Assembly: GCA_017417045.1 (NCBI GenBank)
Contig: JAFPZZ010000031.1
Span: forward strand, 45,093 to 109,092
Length of the DNA: 64,000 nt
Origin: Bacillota bacterium
GTDB lineage: Bacteria; Bacillota; Clostridia; Peptostreptococcales; Anaerovoracaceae
Direction: 5' to 3'
In this document: in pieces, positions 8,352 to 17,417 of the stretch
Position numbering within the stretch: position 1 is the first letter of the stretch
How the letters are laid out: the number at the start of each line of letters is the position of its first letter
Position numbers and translations under genes: made by a program
Notes under the pieces: generated by a model
The model's input: only the letters and a program-made list of their open reading frames with translations
Told to the model about the DNA's origin: nothing
The model's database searches: none

Positions 8352-9026
8352 CTATGCCGCAGCCTTCTTAATTCTAAGAGCCTTTATCGTCTCTATTGCG
8401 TTCTCATGGACGACGTCCTTCGGGGAGAAGTGCACTATCCTGAAAACGAGGTTCATGATGGTGCCTCCAGCGATGAACACTATAAGGGTCCCGATGCCTA
8501 TGGGCGCTCCGAGCAGCCATGCCGCGAAGGTCACTATCGCGGAAACGATTATGCTGACCGTTCCGTAGCCGAGCTTTTGGAGCTTCTTGTTGATCATGAC
8601 CATCATGGTGTCCCTGGGGCCGCAGCCGAGCGCGGCTCCCATATATAGCACGCTTCCGATCGAGGAGATCAGCATGCTCACGAAGAGCATCAGCAGGCGC
8701 AGCACGTAGCTCTCCGGCTGCACGAATATCCCCGTCTCCAGCCAGAAATCCGTGAACCAGCCCACGAAGGTCGCGTTCATGAGCGATCCGAAGCCTATGG
8801 GCTGCCTGCAGAGCAGGTCTATCGCGATGATGATGTATGAGATCGCCGTGGCTACCTGGCCTACGGTCGCGGGGATGTGCAGGGCGATGCCCTGATTGAG
8901 CGCGGTCCATGAGGCCGTTCCTATGGCGGCGGCGATCTGTATGGACGCGGACATCCCGAAGAGGCAGAGCCCGAGCATGAGTCTGGGCAGCCTGCTCAAT
9001 CTGTTTTTAAGCACGTCGGTATTCAT
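8352..9026 (-). CDS. YczE/YyaS/YitT-like integral membrane protein
   Basis: 224 residues with about five membrane segments. The RLPRLMLGLCLFGMSASI opening and the GAALGCGPRDTMMVMINKK motif are typical of the YczE/YitT-like family, whose biochemical role is not established. The start at 9024-9026 is chosen because the family begins just before the first membrane helix. No Shine-Dalgarno site is present; instead a promoter lies only ten bases upstream, so the mRNA may be leaderless. The C-terminal KKAAA tail is cytoplasmic. Confidence 0.75.
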   Translation of the reverse strand: MNTDVLKNRLSRLPRLMLGLCLFGMSASIQIAAAIGTASWTALNQGIALHIPATVGQVATAISYIIIAIDLLCRQPIGFGSLMNATFVGWFTDFWLETGIFVQPESYVLRLLMLFVSMLISSIGSVLYMGAALGCGPRDTMMVMINKKLQKLGYGTVSIIVSAIVTFAAWLLGAPIGIGTLIVFIAGGTIMNLVFRIVHFSPKDVVHENAIETIKALRIKKAAA

Positions 9027-9036
9027 AACATTTGGT

Positions 9037-9065
9037 ATTCTACGCCCGGCCATGCGTGAATGCAA
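9037..9065 (-). promoter_or_regulatory. Promoter of the YczE-like gene
   Basis: TTGCAT (9060-9065), a 17-base spacer and TAGAAT (9037-9042) on the minus strand. The -10 ends ten bases before the ATG, so the predicted 5' leader is only about 3-5 bases. Confidence 0.55.
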
Positions 9066-9166
9066 GGTTTTTTGTTGAGATCACACCAAATATCGGGGCC
9101 TTCTTTCGGGAAAACTGCTCACCTTGTAAACCGAAGACGCTTTTGACGATGATCGGCCCATGCCGC

Positions 9167-9194
9167 AAAGAAAAGGCCCCTCTTACGAGGGGCC
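9167..9194 (-). terminator. Intrinsic terminator of the DUF937 gene
   Basis: Stem GGCCCCTC/GAGGGGCC with a four-base loop, followed on the minus strand by TTTTCTTT. It lies 38 bases after the DUF937 stop. Confidence 0.85.
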
Positions 9195-9232
9195 GGATCT
9201 GTCTTAAAGCTTATCAGGACTTTCAGACTGTT

Positions 9233-9895
9233 TTACTTCTTGCTCTTGAGGAGCAGGTTGGCTGCGGCGAGCACGTCGCTGGCGTCGATACCGTCGGAGA
9301 GGTCGATGCCGGTGCTGTTCTTAGTGCTCTTCTTGGAAGAGCCGGTGGCCTTCTTGGCAACGCTGGCTACGGCCGCGGCGGTGGCAGCGGTCTTGGCGAG
9401 TTTGGCGATGTCCACATCTCCGAGGAGAGCGGTCATGAGATTGCCTACGTTGCTGGCGTTGGTGGTGGCAGCGGCCTTCTTGGTCTCGGTCTGGGCCTGC
9501 TGTCCGAGGAGGCTCATGAGCAGAGGAGCCGCGGCGGAGAGCACCTGGCCGGTGGCCTGAGTGCTGGTGCCGGTGGCCTTTGCTACCTGCTGAGTGGTGG
9601 CAGCGGTCTGCTGTCCGAGCAGGTGGCTGATGATCTTGGCGCCGTCCGCGAGATCTACGCCGTTCATGAAGGACGCCAGGTCGTTGGTGTTGTCCTTGGA
9701 GTGGTCGTTCAGAGCGGTCGCGAAGCTCTCAGCGGTCTGCTGGTTGGTGGCCTGCTGGGAGACACCGTTCATGAGGAGCGGAAGAGCCGCAGTCATGATC
9801 TTTGTGATATCGTCGGTATTGCTGCCGGTCTTGGAGCTCATTCCGGTAAGCGCGCCGGAGCTGAGCATGGTGTTCATAAGGGAAGTAAGATCCAT
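9233..9895 (-). CDS. DUF937 domain protein
   Basis: A 220-residue, Ala/Thr/Ser/Gln-rich protein without signal peptide or cysteine. The pattern of leucine-rich helices (MTAALPLLMNGVSQQ, AKIISHLLGQQTAATTQQVAKATG, LSAAAPLLMSLLGQQ) matches the DUF937 family, of unknown function. The C-terminus adds a low-complexity KKATGSSKKSTKNS linker and one more helix. TGGAGG lies before the ATG. It stands alone, divergent from a PHP phosphatase gene. The helical repeats suggest a scaffold or assembly role, but that is only an impression. Confidence 0.75.
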   Translation of the reverse strand: MDLTSLMNTMLSSGALTGMSSKTGSNTDDITKIMTAALPLLMNGVSQQATNQQTAESFATALNDHSKDNTNDLASFMNGVDLADGAKIISHLLGQQTAATTQQVAKATGTSTQATGQVLSAAAPLLMSLLGQQAQTETKKAAATTNASNVGNLMTALLGDVDIAKLAKTAATAAAVASVAKKATGSSKKSTKNSTGIDLSDGIDASDVLAAANLLLKSKK

Positions 9896-9923
9896 TTATT
9901 TATCCTCCAGTTGTCATATGCGA

Positions 9924-9969
9924 TTGAAAATACGCTTTCACGCAAATATAATTGTATCATAAATTATGA
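9924..9969 (+). promoter_or_regulatory. Promoter of the PHP phosphatase gene with an operator-like palindrome
   Basis: TTGAAA (9924-9929), a 17-base spacer and a perfect TATAAT (9947-9952) on the plus strand. A 13-bp palindrome (TCATAA-A-TTATGA, 9957-9969) covers the predicted start of transcription. On the other strand the same palindrome fills the spacer of a weaker promoter (TTGCAG 9972-9977, TACAAT 9951-9956) for DUF937, so one factor could control both genes. Confidence 0.55.
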
Positions 9970-10005
9970 AACTGCAAGATTTTTTTTGTTTTTTGGGTCA
10001 TAGAC

Positions 10006-10758
10006 ATGCTCAATAATTATCATATGCACACATACCGCTGCGGCCATGCCGTCGGCACGGAAAGAGAAATGGCCCTGGCGGCGTCCGCAAACGGACTCAG
10101 GACAGCCGGCTTTTCCGATCACAGCCCCTTCCCCGGCGTCCCCGCCTCGAGCGTAAGGATGGCTCCGGAGGAGATAGGCGAATACGTGGAGAACGTCCTC
10201 GCTATGAAGGAGGAGCTAAAGGGAAAGACCGATATACTGCTCGGCTTCGAACTGGAGTACTTCGAGCCGTATTTCCCGAAAGTCATGAAGATGTACGAGA
10301 AGTATCCTGTGGAATACCTGCTGCTCGGACAGCACTACCTCGGAGACGATCCCTACGGGCACTACGTGGGGCGTCCCTGCGGAGAAGCCGAACTGACCCA
10401 GTACGTCGACCAGTCCATAGAGGGCATGAATACCGGAGTATATCTCTACTTCGCGCACCCCGACCTCCCATTCTTCATAGGGCCGGACGACTATTACAGG
10501 CGCGAGATGACCCGCCTCTGCGAAGCCGCGGCAAGGCTCGACATGCCGCTCGAGATAAACATACTGGGTATGAGGACGGGACGCAATTATCCAAACGAGG
10601 CCTTCTGGGAGATAGCCGGAAAGGTCGGAAACCGCGTCGTGCTTGGGCTCGACGCCCACTCCCCCGAAGGTACGAAGGACGAGGCCTCGGAAAAGAAGGC
10701 CTGCGAATGGGCCGAGAGATTCGGCTTCACCATCGAGACCGAGCTGAAGCTGAAGTGA
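10006..10758 (+). CDS. PHP-domain phosphatase, histidinol-phosphatase (HisK/HisJ) family
   Basis: A 250-residue PHP hydrolase. The first metal motif YHMHTYRCGHA, the GFSDHSPFPG motif, GFELEYFE, the GQHYLG histidine, YFAHPDLP and the final LGLDAHSP motif supply the usual trinuclear metal ligands. The family removes phosphate from L-histidinol phosphate in histidine synthesis, but no other his gene is near, so another phosphomonoester is possible. The ribosome site is weak. The next gene starts seven bases after the stop, so the two share a transcript. Confidence 0.75.
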   Translation: MLNNYHMHTYRCGHAVGTEREMALAASANGLRTAGFSDHSPFPGVPASSVRMAPEEIGEYVENVLAMKEELKGKTDILLGFELEYFEPYFPKVMKMYEKYPVEYLLLGQHYLGDDPYGHYVGRPCGEAELTQYVDQSIEGMNTGVYLYFAHPDLPFFIGPDDYYRREMTRLCEAAARLDMPLEINILGMRTGRNYPNEAFWEIAGKVGNRVVLGLDAHSPEGTKDEASEKKACEWAERFGFTIETELKLK

Positions 10759-10765
10759 GAGCCGC

Positions 10766-11869
10766 ATGGAAGGATATACTTCTTATAAAAACGATACGCT
10801 ATGCAGCGGCACGCATCTGACGGCCGACCTGGATAAGATAAGATACAACGCCGCCAAGACCGCGGAGCTGTGCCGAGCCCACGGTATAGCTCCCGTCGCC
10901 GTGACGAAGGGCTTCGCGGCCGATCCGGCCATAGTTCGGGCGATCGTGGACGGAGGAATTGAAAAGCTCGCGGACGCGCGCGTAGAAAACGTCAGAAAGC
11001 TGCGCGAAGCCGGCTTCGATAACCACATGACCCTGATCCGTATACCCATGCTCAGCCAGGCGGACGAGGTCGTCTCGCTCTGCGAGTGCAGCCTCGTATC
11101 GGAGCTGCGCACGATGGAGGCGCTGTCTGAGGCAGCTCTTAAGCAGGGCAAGACCCATGAAGTCGTACTCATGATAGACGTGGGGGATCTCCGCGAAGGA
11201 GTCTTCCCTGAAGAAGCTCCCGCCCTGATGGAGGCCGCCATGGAGCTCCCCGGGATCTGCGTCGCCGGGGTCGGAAGCAACGTGGGATGCTACGGGGGCG
11301 TCGTCCCCTCCGAAGAGAATATAAAGGCGCTGTGCGATACGGCCGAAGAGCTCTCCTCCATCGCGGGACATCCGCTTGAGACCGTCTCCGGCGGCGCCAC
11401 TTCGGCGCTTACGATGATGGCTGCGGGCAGCCTTCCTAAGGCCGTCAACCAGCTTCGCGTGGGAGAAGGCATAATACTCGGCACCGACAGCGTGAACGGC
11501 ATCGATATACCTTGGCTGAAGGGGGACGCCTTCATTCTGCGCGCCGAGATCATAGAGCTCTCAAGCAAGCCGACCGTCCCCATAGGCAAACGCGGCTCCT
11601 TCCACTTCGGTGAGAAGAAGGAATTCACCGACCGCGGGATACGCCGCCGCGCCATAGTCGCCCTTGGAGAGCAGGATGTCCCGGCTTCGGGCGTCATGCC
11701 CGTGGACCCGGACATAACGATACTCGGAGCAAGCTCGGATCACATGATACTGGACGTCGAAGACAGCGCCGGCAGCTTCGAAGTCGGCGGCCTGATCGAC
11801 CTCAGGCTAGACTACCACGGTCTGCTCGGGGCGTTTACGTCGGGGTATATCCCGAAGGTATACCTCTAA
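10766..11869 (+). CDS. Alanine/ornithine racemase family protein (Orr-like)
   Basis: A 367-residue fold-type III PLP enzyme with an alanine-racemase N-terminal barrel. The PLP lysine is in PVAVTKGFAADP (near residue 46); SGGATSALTM and VNQLRVGEG correspond to phosphate-binding segments. A C-terminal beta domain follows. It is closest in pattern to ornithine racemase of amino-acid-fermenting clostridia and to the YhfX group, not to peptidoglycan alanine racemase. Ornithine racemase makes D-ornithine for oxidative fermentation, which would fit the other amino-acid genes here; the substrate itself is inferred. Confidence 0.78.
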   Translation: MEGYTSYKNDTLCSGTHLTADLDKIRYNAAKTAELCRAHGIAPVAVTKGFAADPAIVRAIVDGGIEKLADARVENVRKLREAGFDNHMTLIRIPMLSQADEVVSLCECSLVSELRTMEALSEAALKQGKTHEVVLMIDVGDLREGVFPEEAPALMEAAMELPGICVAGVGSNVGCYGGVVPSEENIKALCDTAEELSSIAGHPLETVSGGATSALTMMAAGSLPKAVNQLRVGEGIILGTDSVNGIDIPWLKGDAFILRAEIIELSSKPTVPIGKRGSFHFGEKKEFTDRGIRRRAIVALGEQDVPASGVMPVDPDITILGASSDHMILDVEDSAGSFEVGGLIDLRLDYHGLLGAFTSGYIPKVYL

Positions 11870-11990
11870 GTCCGGATGTTTAAGACACCATATAAAGCCG
11901 GTTCTTAAAGCTTACAGACCAGATCTCCGGTACTTCTAAAGCTTCCTCAAACCGACGGCATCTGGAAGACCCCTACCCTTATATGCCAAA

Positions 11991-12026
11991 ACGCAGGCAC
12001 AGCCTAATGCTCATGCCTGCGTCTTT
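11991..12026 (+). terminator. Intrinsic terminator between convergent genes
   Basis: Arms ACGCAGGCA (11991-11999) and TGCCTGCGT (12014-12022), a 14-base loop, then CTTTTAG. On the other strand the stem is followed by TTTTGG, so it may serve both genes. Confidence 0.75.
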
Positions 12027-12084
12027 TAGATCTTTTGATCGCCGCAGATAGACCCGCTTGGGTCTCCGCGGAGGCTCATGCCGC

Positions 12085-13560
12085 CTATTCGATTATATTC
12101 ACGTCCGCGAGCTCGAGAGTGAGCAGCTCCTCGGTCGTGGGCTCGGGCTCGCCCTCTTCCCTTTCGGAGAGCCTGTTGGCCTGATTGATTATGGCCTTCT
12201 CGAGATAATTTCTGACCTCGCGGCCGTTGGCGTAGTCCTCGCCGCGGTTCTCGTAGCTGTCGGTAAAGTAATCTTCCGTATACTTCAGGGCTTCCGCGGA
12301 GGGCTCGTAGCCCGCCTTCCTGCACTGGAGCTTAAAGATGCCGACTAGCTGCTCCGGAGTGTAGTCGTAGAACTCTATATACTTGTTGAACCTCGAGCGC
12401 AGTCCAGGGTTGGACGCCACGAACTTCTCCATGAGCTCGGTATAGCCGGCCACTATGACGATGAAGTCGTCCCTGTGGTCCTCCATAGCCTTGAGTATTG
12501 TTACTATGGCTTCCTGGCCGAAGTCCTGGCCCGCTGTCTCGTTTATGAGGGCGTAGGCCTCGTCGATGAAGAGTATCCCGCCGAGGGCGCTCTCTATGAC
12601 CTTCTGCGTCTTGAGCGCGGTCTGCCCTACGTAGCCCGCGACCAGTCCGGAGCGGTCTACTTCCACGAGCTGCCCTTTGCTGAGCACGCCGACCGCCTTG
12701 TAGATCTTGGCGAGAAGCCTGGCTATAGTGGTCTTGCCCGTGCCGGGATTGCCGTAGAACACCATGTGCAGCGAGAGCGCGGGGACCTTTAGGTCGTGGC
12801 TTTGGCGCAGCTTTCGTATGTTGATCAGGTTGACCATCGAATGGACTTCCTGCTTGACGTTCTCAAGTCCTACGAGCTCGTCGAGCTCCGCGAGGAGCTC
12901 TTCCAGGGTCTGCTCGGGCTCTTCAGGCTCAGCCTCCCCTTCGGCGGACTTTTCGCCCTCCTTGGGCGGCCAGCTCTCCTCCGGGCCTCCGCTGCCCTTT
13001 TCGCCATCTCTGCCGACTTCCTGCGCGCCTGCTCTGAGCTGCCTCAGATGCTCCTTGGCGAAGGTGATGATGGTCGTATAGCTGTCGGCGGTGTTGAGAT
13101 CCTCGCTAAGCGCCAGGAAATCGAGGCCCAGCGCCTCGTAGAGGTCGCAGACCTTCTTCGTGACGAGATATTCATTCGTCGTGCCCGAGGCTATGTACTG
13201 CTCGTCTATCTTCTGCACGAACTTGAGCGCGAAGGGCAGGCTTCCCCTGCAGTACCTGTAGGCTCCGCTGGTCAGGGCGAACTGCCTGATCTCCTTCGGA
13301 AGCCCCTGGGTCTCCTTCGTGGCGCTGGGGAATTCGTGCTTCATGGCCTGAGGGAGGAACTCGTAGAGGAAGTCTATCTCGTTCTTCCCTATCTCCCCGT
13401 CGGTCACGGCGAGGCAGAGAAGGAAGCGAAGCAGATCCTGGTCGAAGAGGCTCCTGACGCTCTCGCTCTTCCTTCCGCCTATGCTGACGGTCTTAACGTT
13501 GTCTATATCACCAAGGACGCTCGCGTAGAGGCGTTTGGTCTCGGCTGAAATATAGCTCAT
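12085..13560 (-). CDS. TerB-like plus AAA+ ATPase (SpoVK/CbbX type)
   Basis: 491 residues. Residues 1-180 are helical and resemble a TerB-like domain. An acidic, Glu/Pro-rich linker (about 190-225) follows. The AAA+ module starts with ELVGLENVKQEV, then Walker A GNPGTGKTT, Walker B GGILFIDEAYAL, a second-region NPGLRSRFN arginine finger and a C-terminal lid. This architecture is that of SpoVK/CbbX-like remodelling ATPases, which occur in non-sporulating bacteria too, so it does not prove sporulation. It starts ten bases after ileS with only a weak ribosome site and is probably co-transcribed. Confidence 0.82.
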   Translation of the reverse strand: MSYISAETKRLYASVLGDIDNVKTVSIGGRKSESVRSLFDQDLLRFLLCLAVTDGEIGKNEIDFLYEFLPQAMKHEFPSATKETQGLPKEIRQFALTSGAYRYCRGSLPFALKFVQKIDEQYIASGTTNEYLVTKKVCDLYEALGLDFLALSEDLNTADSYTTIITFAKEHLRQLRAGAQEVGRDGEKGSGGPEESWPPKEGEKSAEGEAEPEEPEQTLEELLAELDELVGLENVKQEVHSMVNLINIRKLRQSHDLKVPALSLHMVFYGNPGTGKTTIARLLAKIYKAVGVLSKGQLVEVDRSGLVAGYVGQTALKTQKVIESALGGILFIDEAYALINETAGQDFGQEAIVTILKAMEDHRDDFIVIVAGYTELMEKFVASNPGLRSRFNKYIEFYDYTPEQLVGIFKLQCRKAGYEPSAEALKYTEDYFTDSYENRGEDYANGREVRNYLEKAIINQANRLSEREEGEPEPTTEELLTLELADVNIIE

Positions 13561-13570
13561 GGTGTTCCCG

Positions 13571-16500
13571 CTACTTCCTCTTTACGTCGATGCCTGTCTT
13601 GTGACCGTTGAGGTCGAACTTATCGAGGCCTTCTCCGCAGCTTATGCTGTCCGCGAGGGTCTCCGCGCAGATCCACTCCTCGTATTCGCCTATGGCCTTG
13701 CCGACCGCTTCATCGGCCTCCACGAAGATGTCGATCCTGTCCATCATCTCAAAGCCCTTGTTCTTTCTCATCTGCTGGACCTTGGAGACGAGCTCTCTCG
13801 CGAGTCCTTCGGTGATGAGCTCCTCGCTGAGCGTGGTGTCGAGTATGACGCAGACGCCGTTCTCAAGCGCGACGCTGAAGCCTTCCTTGGAGCTCACGGT
13901 GACGTTCACCATATCGCTTCCGATGTCTGTAGGCTCGCCGTTCAGCTCGAGGGTGATCTTTCCGTCCTTCTCGAGGGCCTGCATGACGGCCTTGGGATCC
14001 ATCTTGGCGATGGCGCCGCCGAAGGCCTTGATCTTGCTACCAAGCACAGGGCCGGCAGCCCTGAAGTCGGGCTTGAGCTGGTAGTTCAGGTAGGTGTCCA
14101 TATCGTCCTCGAAGACGACTTCCTTCACATTGAGCTCCTCCTTGATGAGATCGGCCATATAGGAGATGTCTTCCCTGTACTTGCCGTCGATGAGGAGGCT
14201 GGGAAGCGGCTGGCGCACCTTGATCTTGGTCTTCTCGCGCACTCCGCGTCCCATAGTGACTATGTCTCTTACGAGGTCCATCCTGTGCTCGAGATCCGCG
14301 TCTATGAGGGCCGCGTCGCTCTTCGGATAATCCTCGAGGTGGACTTCCCCGCCCGTCAGGTCGGCGTACATCTCGGAGGTTATGAACGGAGCGAACGGAG
14401 CCATCAGCCTGGCGAGCCCGGTGAGCACCTCGTAGGTGGTGGCATAGACCGCCATCTTGTCGCCATCCATGCCGTCGGCGTAGAACCTTCTCCTGGCCCT
14501 TCTGATGTACCAGTTGGAGAGATCTTCGATGACGAAGTTCTGGATGGCTCTTACGGTCTTGTTGTGATCGTAGTGATCCATGGAATCGGTGACGTAGTTT
14601 ACGAGGCCGTTCCACTTGGAGAGTATCCATCTGTCGAGCTCGGGCCTCTTCTCATAGTCCACGAAGCACTTCGAGGCGTCGATGCCGTCGTTGTTTGCGT
14701 AGAGTATGAAGAAGTTGTATACGTTCCTGAGAGTTCCGAAGAACTTGCCCTGGATCTCCATGAGGCCGTCCTCGTCGAACTTGGTCGGTATCCATACCGG
14801 CGAGATCGACATCAGATACCAGCGGGTCGCGTCGGCTCCGTACTTGTCGAAGAGCTCGAAGGGGTCGACGGTGTTGCCCACGTGCTTGGACATCTTCTTG
14901 CCGTATTTGTCGAGTATGAGGTCGTTTACCAGGACGTTCCTGTAGGGCGACTGACCCTTTATGAAGGTGGAGATTGCCATCAGCGAATAGAACCAGCCTC
15001 TGGTCTGGTCTATGCCCTCGCAGATGAAGTCCGCGGGGAAGAATTCCTCGTCGAAGATCTCCTTGTTCTCGAACGGGTAGTGACGCTGGGCGAAGGGCAT
15101 GGCGCCGGAGTCGAACCAGCAGTCCATGACCTCGGGGATGCGGCTCATCTCATGTCCGCAGTCCGGGCAGGAGATATGCACGTCGTCCACGTACGGGCGG
15201 TGCAGCTCGATATCCTCGCTGATATCCTCGATCGCGAGCTCCTTGAGCTCCTTCCTGCTTCCGACGCAGATTATCTTGCCGCAGTCCGGGCAGCGCCAGA
15301 TGGGGATGGGAGTTCCCCAGTAGCGGTTCCTGGAGATCGCCCAGTCCTTGACATCGGCGATCCAGTTGCCGAAGCGGCCCTCTCCCACGTAGGGAGGCCA
15401 CCAGCTCACGCTGTTGTTGTTCTCGACGAGCTGGTCCCTGAGCGCGGTCATCCTGATGTACCAGGAAGGCTTCGCGTAGTATACCAGCGGGGTGCCGCAG
15501 CGCCAGCAGTGAGGATAGTTGTGCTCGAGCTTCTCGCGGGCGTAGAGCTTGCCCTCGGAGGCCAGCCACTTGATTATATCCACGTCCAGGCCGTCTTCCA
15601 TGATGAAGCGTCCGGCCCAGGGGGTGTCGGTGTATTTTCCCTCCTCGTCCACGGGGTTCATCACGGGAAGCCCGTACTTGAGCCCGCAGTTGTAGTCGTC
15701 CTCACCGAAGGCCGGCGCGGTGTGGACTATACCGGTGCCGTCCTCCGTGGAGACGTAGTCCATGCAGGTCACGAAGAAGGCCTTCTTGTTCTTGTCGGGA
15801 ACGCAGAAGGGCATGAGCTGTTCGTATTCCCTGTACTCGAGATCCCTGCCCTTGCATTCGGACACGACCCTGTATTCGCCGTTGGGCGAGAGGATCTTGT
15901 CGGCGAGGGCCTTCGCGAGTATATAAAACTTACCGTTCTGCTCGGCCTTTACGTAGTCGATGTCAGCGCCCACTGTGAGCGCAACGTTGGCCGCGAGGGT
16001 CCACGCGGTGGTAGTCCACGCGAGGAAATAGGTGTTCTCCTCGTCCTTTGCCTTGAAGGGAACGGTCAGGGTGTTGACCTTGACCATCTTGTAGCCCTGA
16101 GCGACCTCGTGGGATGCGAGCCCCGTTCCGCAGCGCGGGCAGTAGGGAACGATCTTGTGTCCCTCGTAGATGAGCCCGGCGTCAAAGAACTGCTTGATGA
16201 TCCACCATCCGGTCTCGATGTAGTTATTATCCAGGGTGATGTAGGGATCGTCCATGTTTATCATGTAGCCCATGCGGCGGGTCATATCCCTCCACATGGC
16301 CTCATAGGTGAACACGGAGGCCTTGCACTTCTCATTGAATTCTTTTATACCGTATTCTTCTATATCCTGCTTGCCGGAGAAGCCGAGCTGCTTCTCGACC
16401 TCGATCTCGACGGGGAGTCCGTGAGTATCCCAGCCGGCCTTCCTGGTGACCCTGTAGCCCTGCATGGTCTTGTAGCGGCAGACGGAGTCCTTGAGGGCCC

Positions 16501-16681
16501 TGGCTATTACGTGGTGGATGCCGGGCTTTCCGTTCGCGGTCGGGGGTCCTTCATAGAAGTTGAACGCGGGAGCGTCCTTCCTGTTTTCGACGCATTTGCT
16601 TAGGAGATCTTCTCTGTCCCAAGCGTCGGCCTGCGCGAGCTGGACCTCTGCTATGGGCTTATCGGATAGATTCTTATACAT
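13571..16681 (-). CDS. ileS: Isoleucyl-tRNA synthetase
   Basis: 1036 residues, the length of the eukaryote-like (type 2) bacterial IleRS. The HIGH-type motif is PGIHHVIAR (about 53-61) and the KMSKS-type motif is KMSKHVGN. The editing domain has the LAWTTTAWTLAANVAL segment. Paired CxxC motifs (YCPRCGTGLA, CWRCGTP, CPDCGK, CPDCGHEM) suggest zinc binding. Type 2 IleRS enzymes are generally less sensitive to mupirocin, which is family knowledge. No T-box leader is present upstream, unlike many Firmicute synthetase genes. AAAGGAA precedes the ATG. Confidence 0.96.
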   Translation of the reverse strand: MYKNLSDKPIAEVQLAQADAWDREDLLSKCVENRKDAPAFNFYEGPPTANGKPGIHHVIARALKDSVCRYKTMQGYRVTRKAGWDTHGLPVEIEVEKQLGFSGKQDIEEYGIKEFNEKCKASVFTYEAMWRDMTRRMGYMINMDDPYITLDNNYIETGWWIIKQFFDAGLIYEGHKIVPYCPRCGTGLASHEVAQGYKMVKVNTLTVPFKAKDEENTYFLAWTTTAWTLAANVALTVGADIDYVKAEQNGKFYILAKALADKILSPNGEYRVVSECKGRDLEYREYEQLMPFCVPDKNKKAFFVTCMDYVSTEDGTGIVHTAPAFGEDDYNCGLKYGLPVMNPVDEEGKYTDTPWAGRFIMEDGLDVDIIKWLASEGKLYAREKLEHNYPHCWRCGTPLVYYAKPSWYIRMTALRDQLVENNNSVSWWPPYVGEGRFGNWIADVKDWAISRNRYWGTPIPIWRCPDCGKIICVGSRKELKELAIEDISEDIELHRPYVDDVHISCPDCGHEMSRIPEVMDCWFDSGAMPFAQRHYPFENKEIFDEEFFPADFICEGIDQTRGWFYSLMAISTFIKGQSPYRNVLVNDLILDKYGKKMSKHVGNTVDPFELFDKYGADATRWYLMSISPVWIPTKFDEDGLMEIQGKFFGTLRNVYNFFILYANNDGIDASKCFVDYEKRPELDRWILSKWNGLVNYVTDSMDHYDHNKTVRAIQNFVIEDLSNWYIRRARRRFYADGMDGDKMAVYATTYEVLTGLARLMAPFAPFITSEMYADLTGGEVHLEDYPKSDAALIDADLEHRMDLVRDIVTMGRGVREKTKIKVRQPLPSLLIDGKYREDISYMADLIKEELNVKEVVFEDDMDTYLNYQLKPDFRAAGPVLGSKIKAFGGAIAKMDPKAVMQALEKDGKITLELNGEPTDIGSDMVNVTVSSKEGFSVALENGVCVILDTTLSEELITEGLARELVSKVQQMRKNKGFEMMDRIDIFVEADEAVGKAIGEYEEWICAETLADSISCGEGLDKFDLNGHKTGIDVKRK

Positions 16682-16739
16682 ACGATCATTCCTTTTCTAT
16701 TTATTGCACGCAAAAAACGCGCTGAAATATCAATAATTC

Positions 16740-16768
16740 AGTATAGTTTTTCCACCTCTTCAAGTCAA
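16740..16768 (-). promoter_or_regulatory. Promoter of ileS
   Basis: TTGACT (16763-16768), a 17-base spacer and TATACT (16740-16745) on the minus strand. The predicted leader is about 52 bases, too short for a T-box, and contains no TGGTACC-type T-box sequence. Confidence 0.75.
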
Positions 16769-16875
16769 TACGAAAGGAAGTGAAAAAAGCTCCGCCGAAA
16801 AGACCTGAGCCTGCCGCGGGGCCCGCTTTTGTGTTAAACTGATATCTGCTAAGAATACATAAAACGGAGGACGCC

Positions 16876-17346
16876 ATGTCACTTGAGAGAGCAAGAGAAT
16901 ACCTGAGATCCAAAGGCTTTGAGGAGAGGATCATCATACCAGAGCGCAGCAGCGCGACGGTCGCCGAGGCCGCCGAGGCCATAGGCTGCGAGCCCGGGAT
17001 GATAGCGAAGACCCTGTCGTTCCTGCAGGACGACGGGCCCGTGCTCATACTGGCCGAGGGCATGACCAGGGTGGATAATAAAAAATACAAGGCCGTCTTC
17101 GGCTGCAAGGCGAAGATGATATCTGCCGAGCTGGTCGGAGAGCTTGTTGGCCACGAGATAGGCGGAGTCTGCCCCTTCGGAGTGAAGGAAGGCGTGAGGA
17201 TATACCTCGACGAGAAGCTTAAGAGGCATGAGACAGTATACCCCGCCGCGGGCTCAGACCACAGCGCCGTGAGGCTCAGCATCGCGGAGCTCGAAGAGCT
17301 ATGCGGAAACGACTGGATAGACGTCTGCAAGGATATCGAGGGCTGA
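16876..17346 (+). CDS. YbaK/EbsC family aminoacyl-tRNA deacylase-like protein
   Basis: 156 residues of the YbaK/ProX fold. TVAEAAEAIGCEPGMIAKTLSF holds the substrate-pocket lysine, and VCPFGVKEGVRIYLDEKL and YPAAGSDHSAVRLS are the conserved later blocks (the GxxxPFG and AAG motifs). Members clear mischarged Cys- or Ala-tRNAPro or related tRNAs in trans. CGGAGG precedes the ATG. Its position divergent from ileS is suggestive only. Which tRNA it edits cannot be told from sequence. Confidence 0.85.
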   Translation: MSLERAREYLRSKGFEERIIIPERSSATVAEAAEAIGCEPGMIAKTLSFLQDDGPVLILAEGMTRVDNKKYKAVFGCKAKMISAELVGELVGHEIGGVCPFGVKEGVRIYLDEKLKRHETVYPAAGSDHSAVRLSIAELEELCGNDWIDVCKDIEG

Positions 17347-17417
17347 GGACATGAAGAAGGAGACGGCGCACCCATAATGATTATCGATAAAACCCAAGGA
17401 CCAAAAGGATCGATCAA

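Noticed and set aside
12085..13560. Evidence for sporulation from the SpoVK-like ATPase
   Set aside because: SpoVK/CbbX-like ATPases with other N-terminal domains are widespread in non-sporulating bacteria, and no other sporulation gene is in the window.
13559..16603. Long open frame on the plus strand opposite ileS (1014 codons)
   Set aside because: It is a mirror of the strongly biased codons of ileS; it shows no ribosome site or recognisable domain. The same holds for the long frames opposite dnaE, purL and purD.
16682..16875. T-box riboswitch in front of ileS
   Set aside because: No TGGTACC-type antiterminator sequence or specifier loop is present, and the predicted leader is only about 52 bases.
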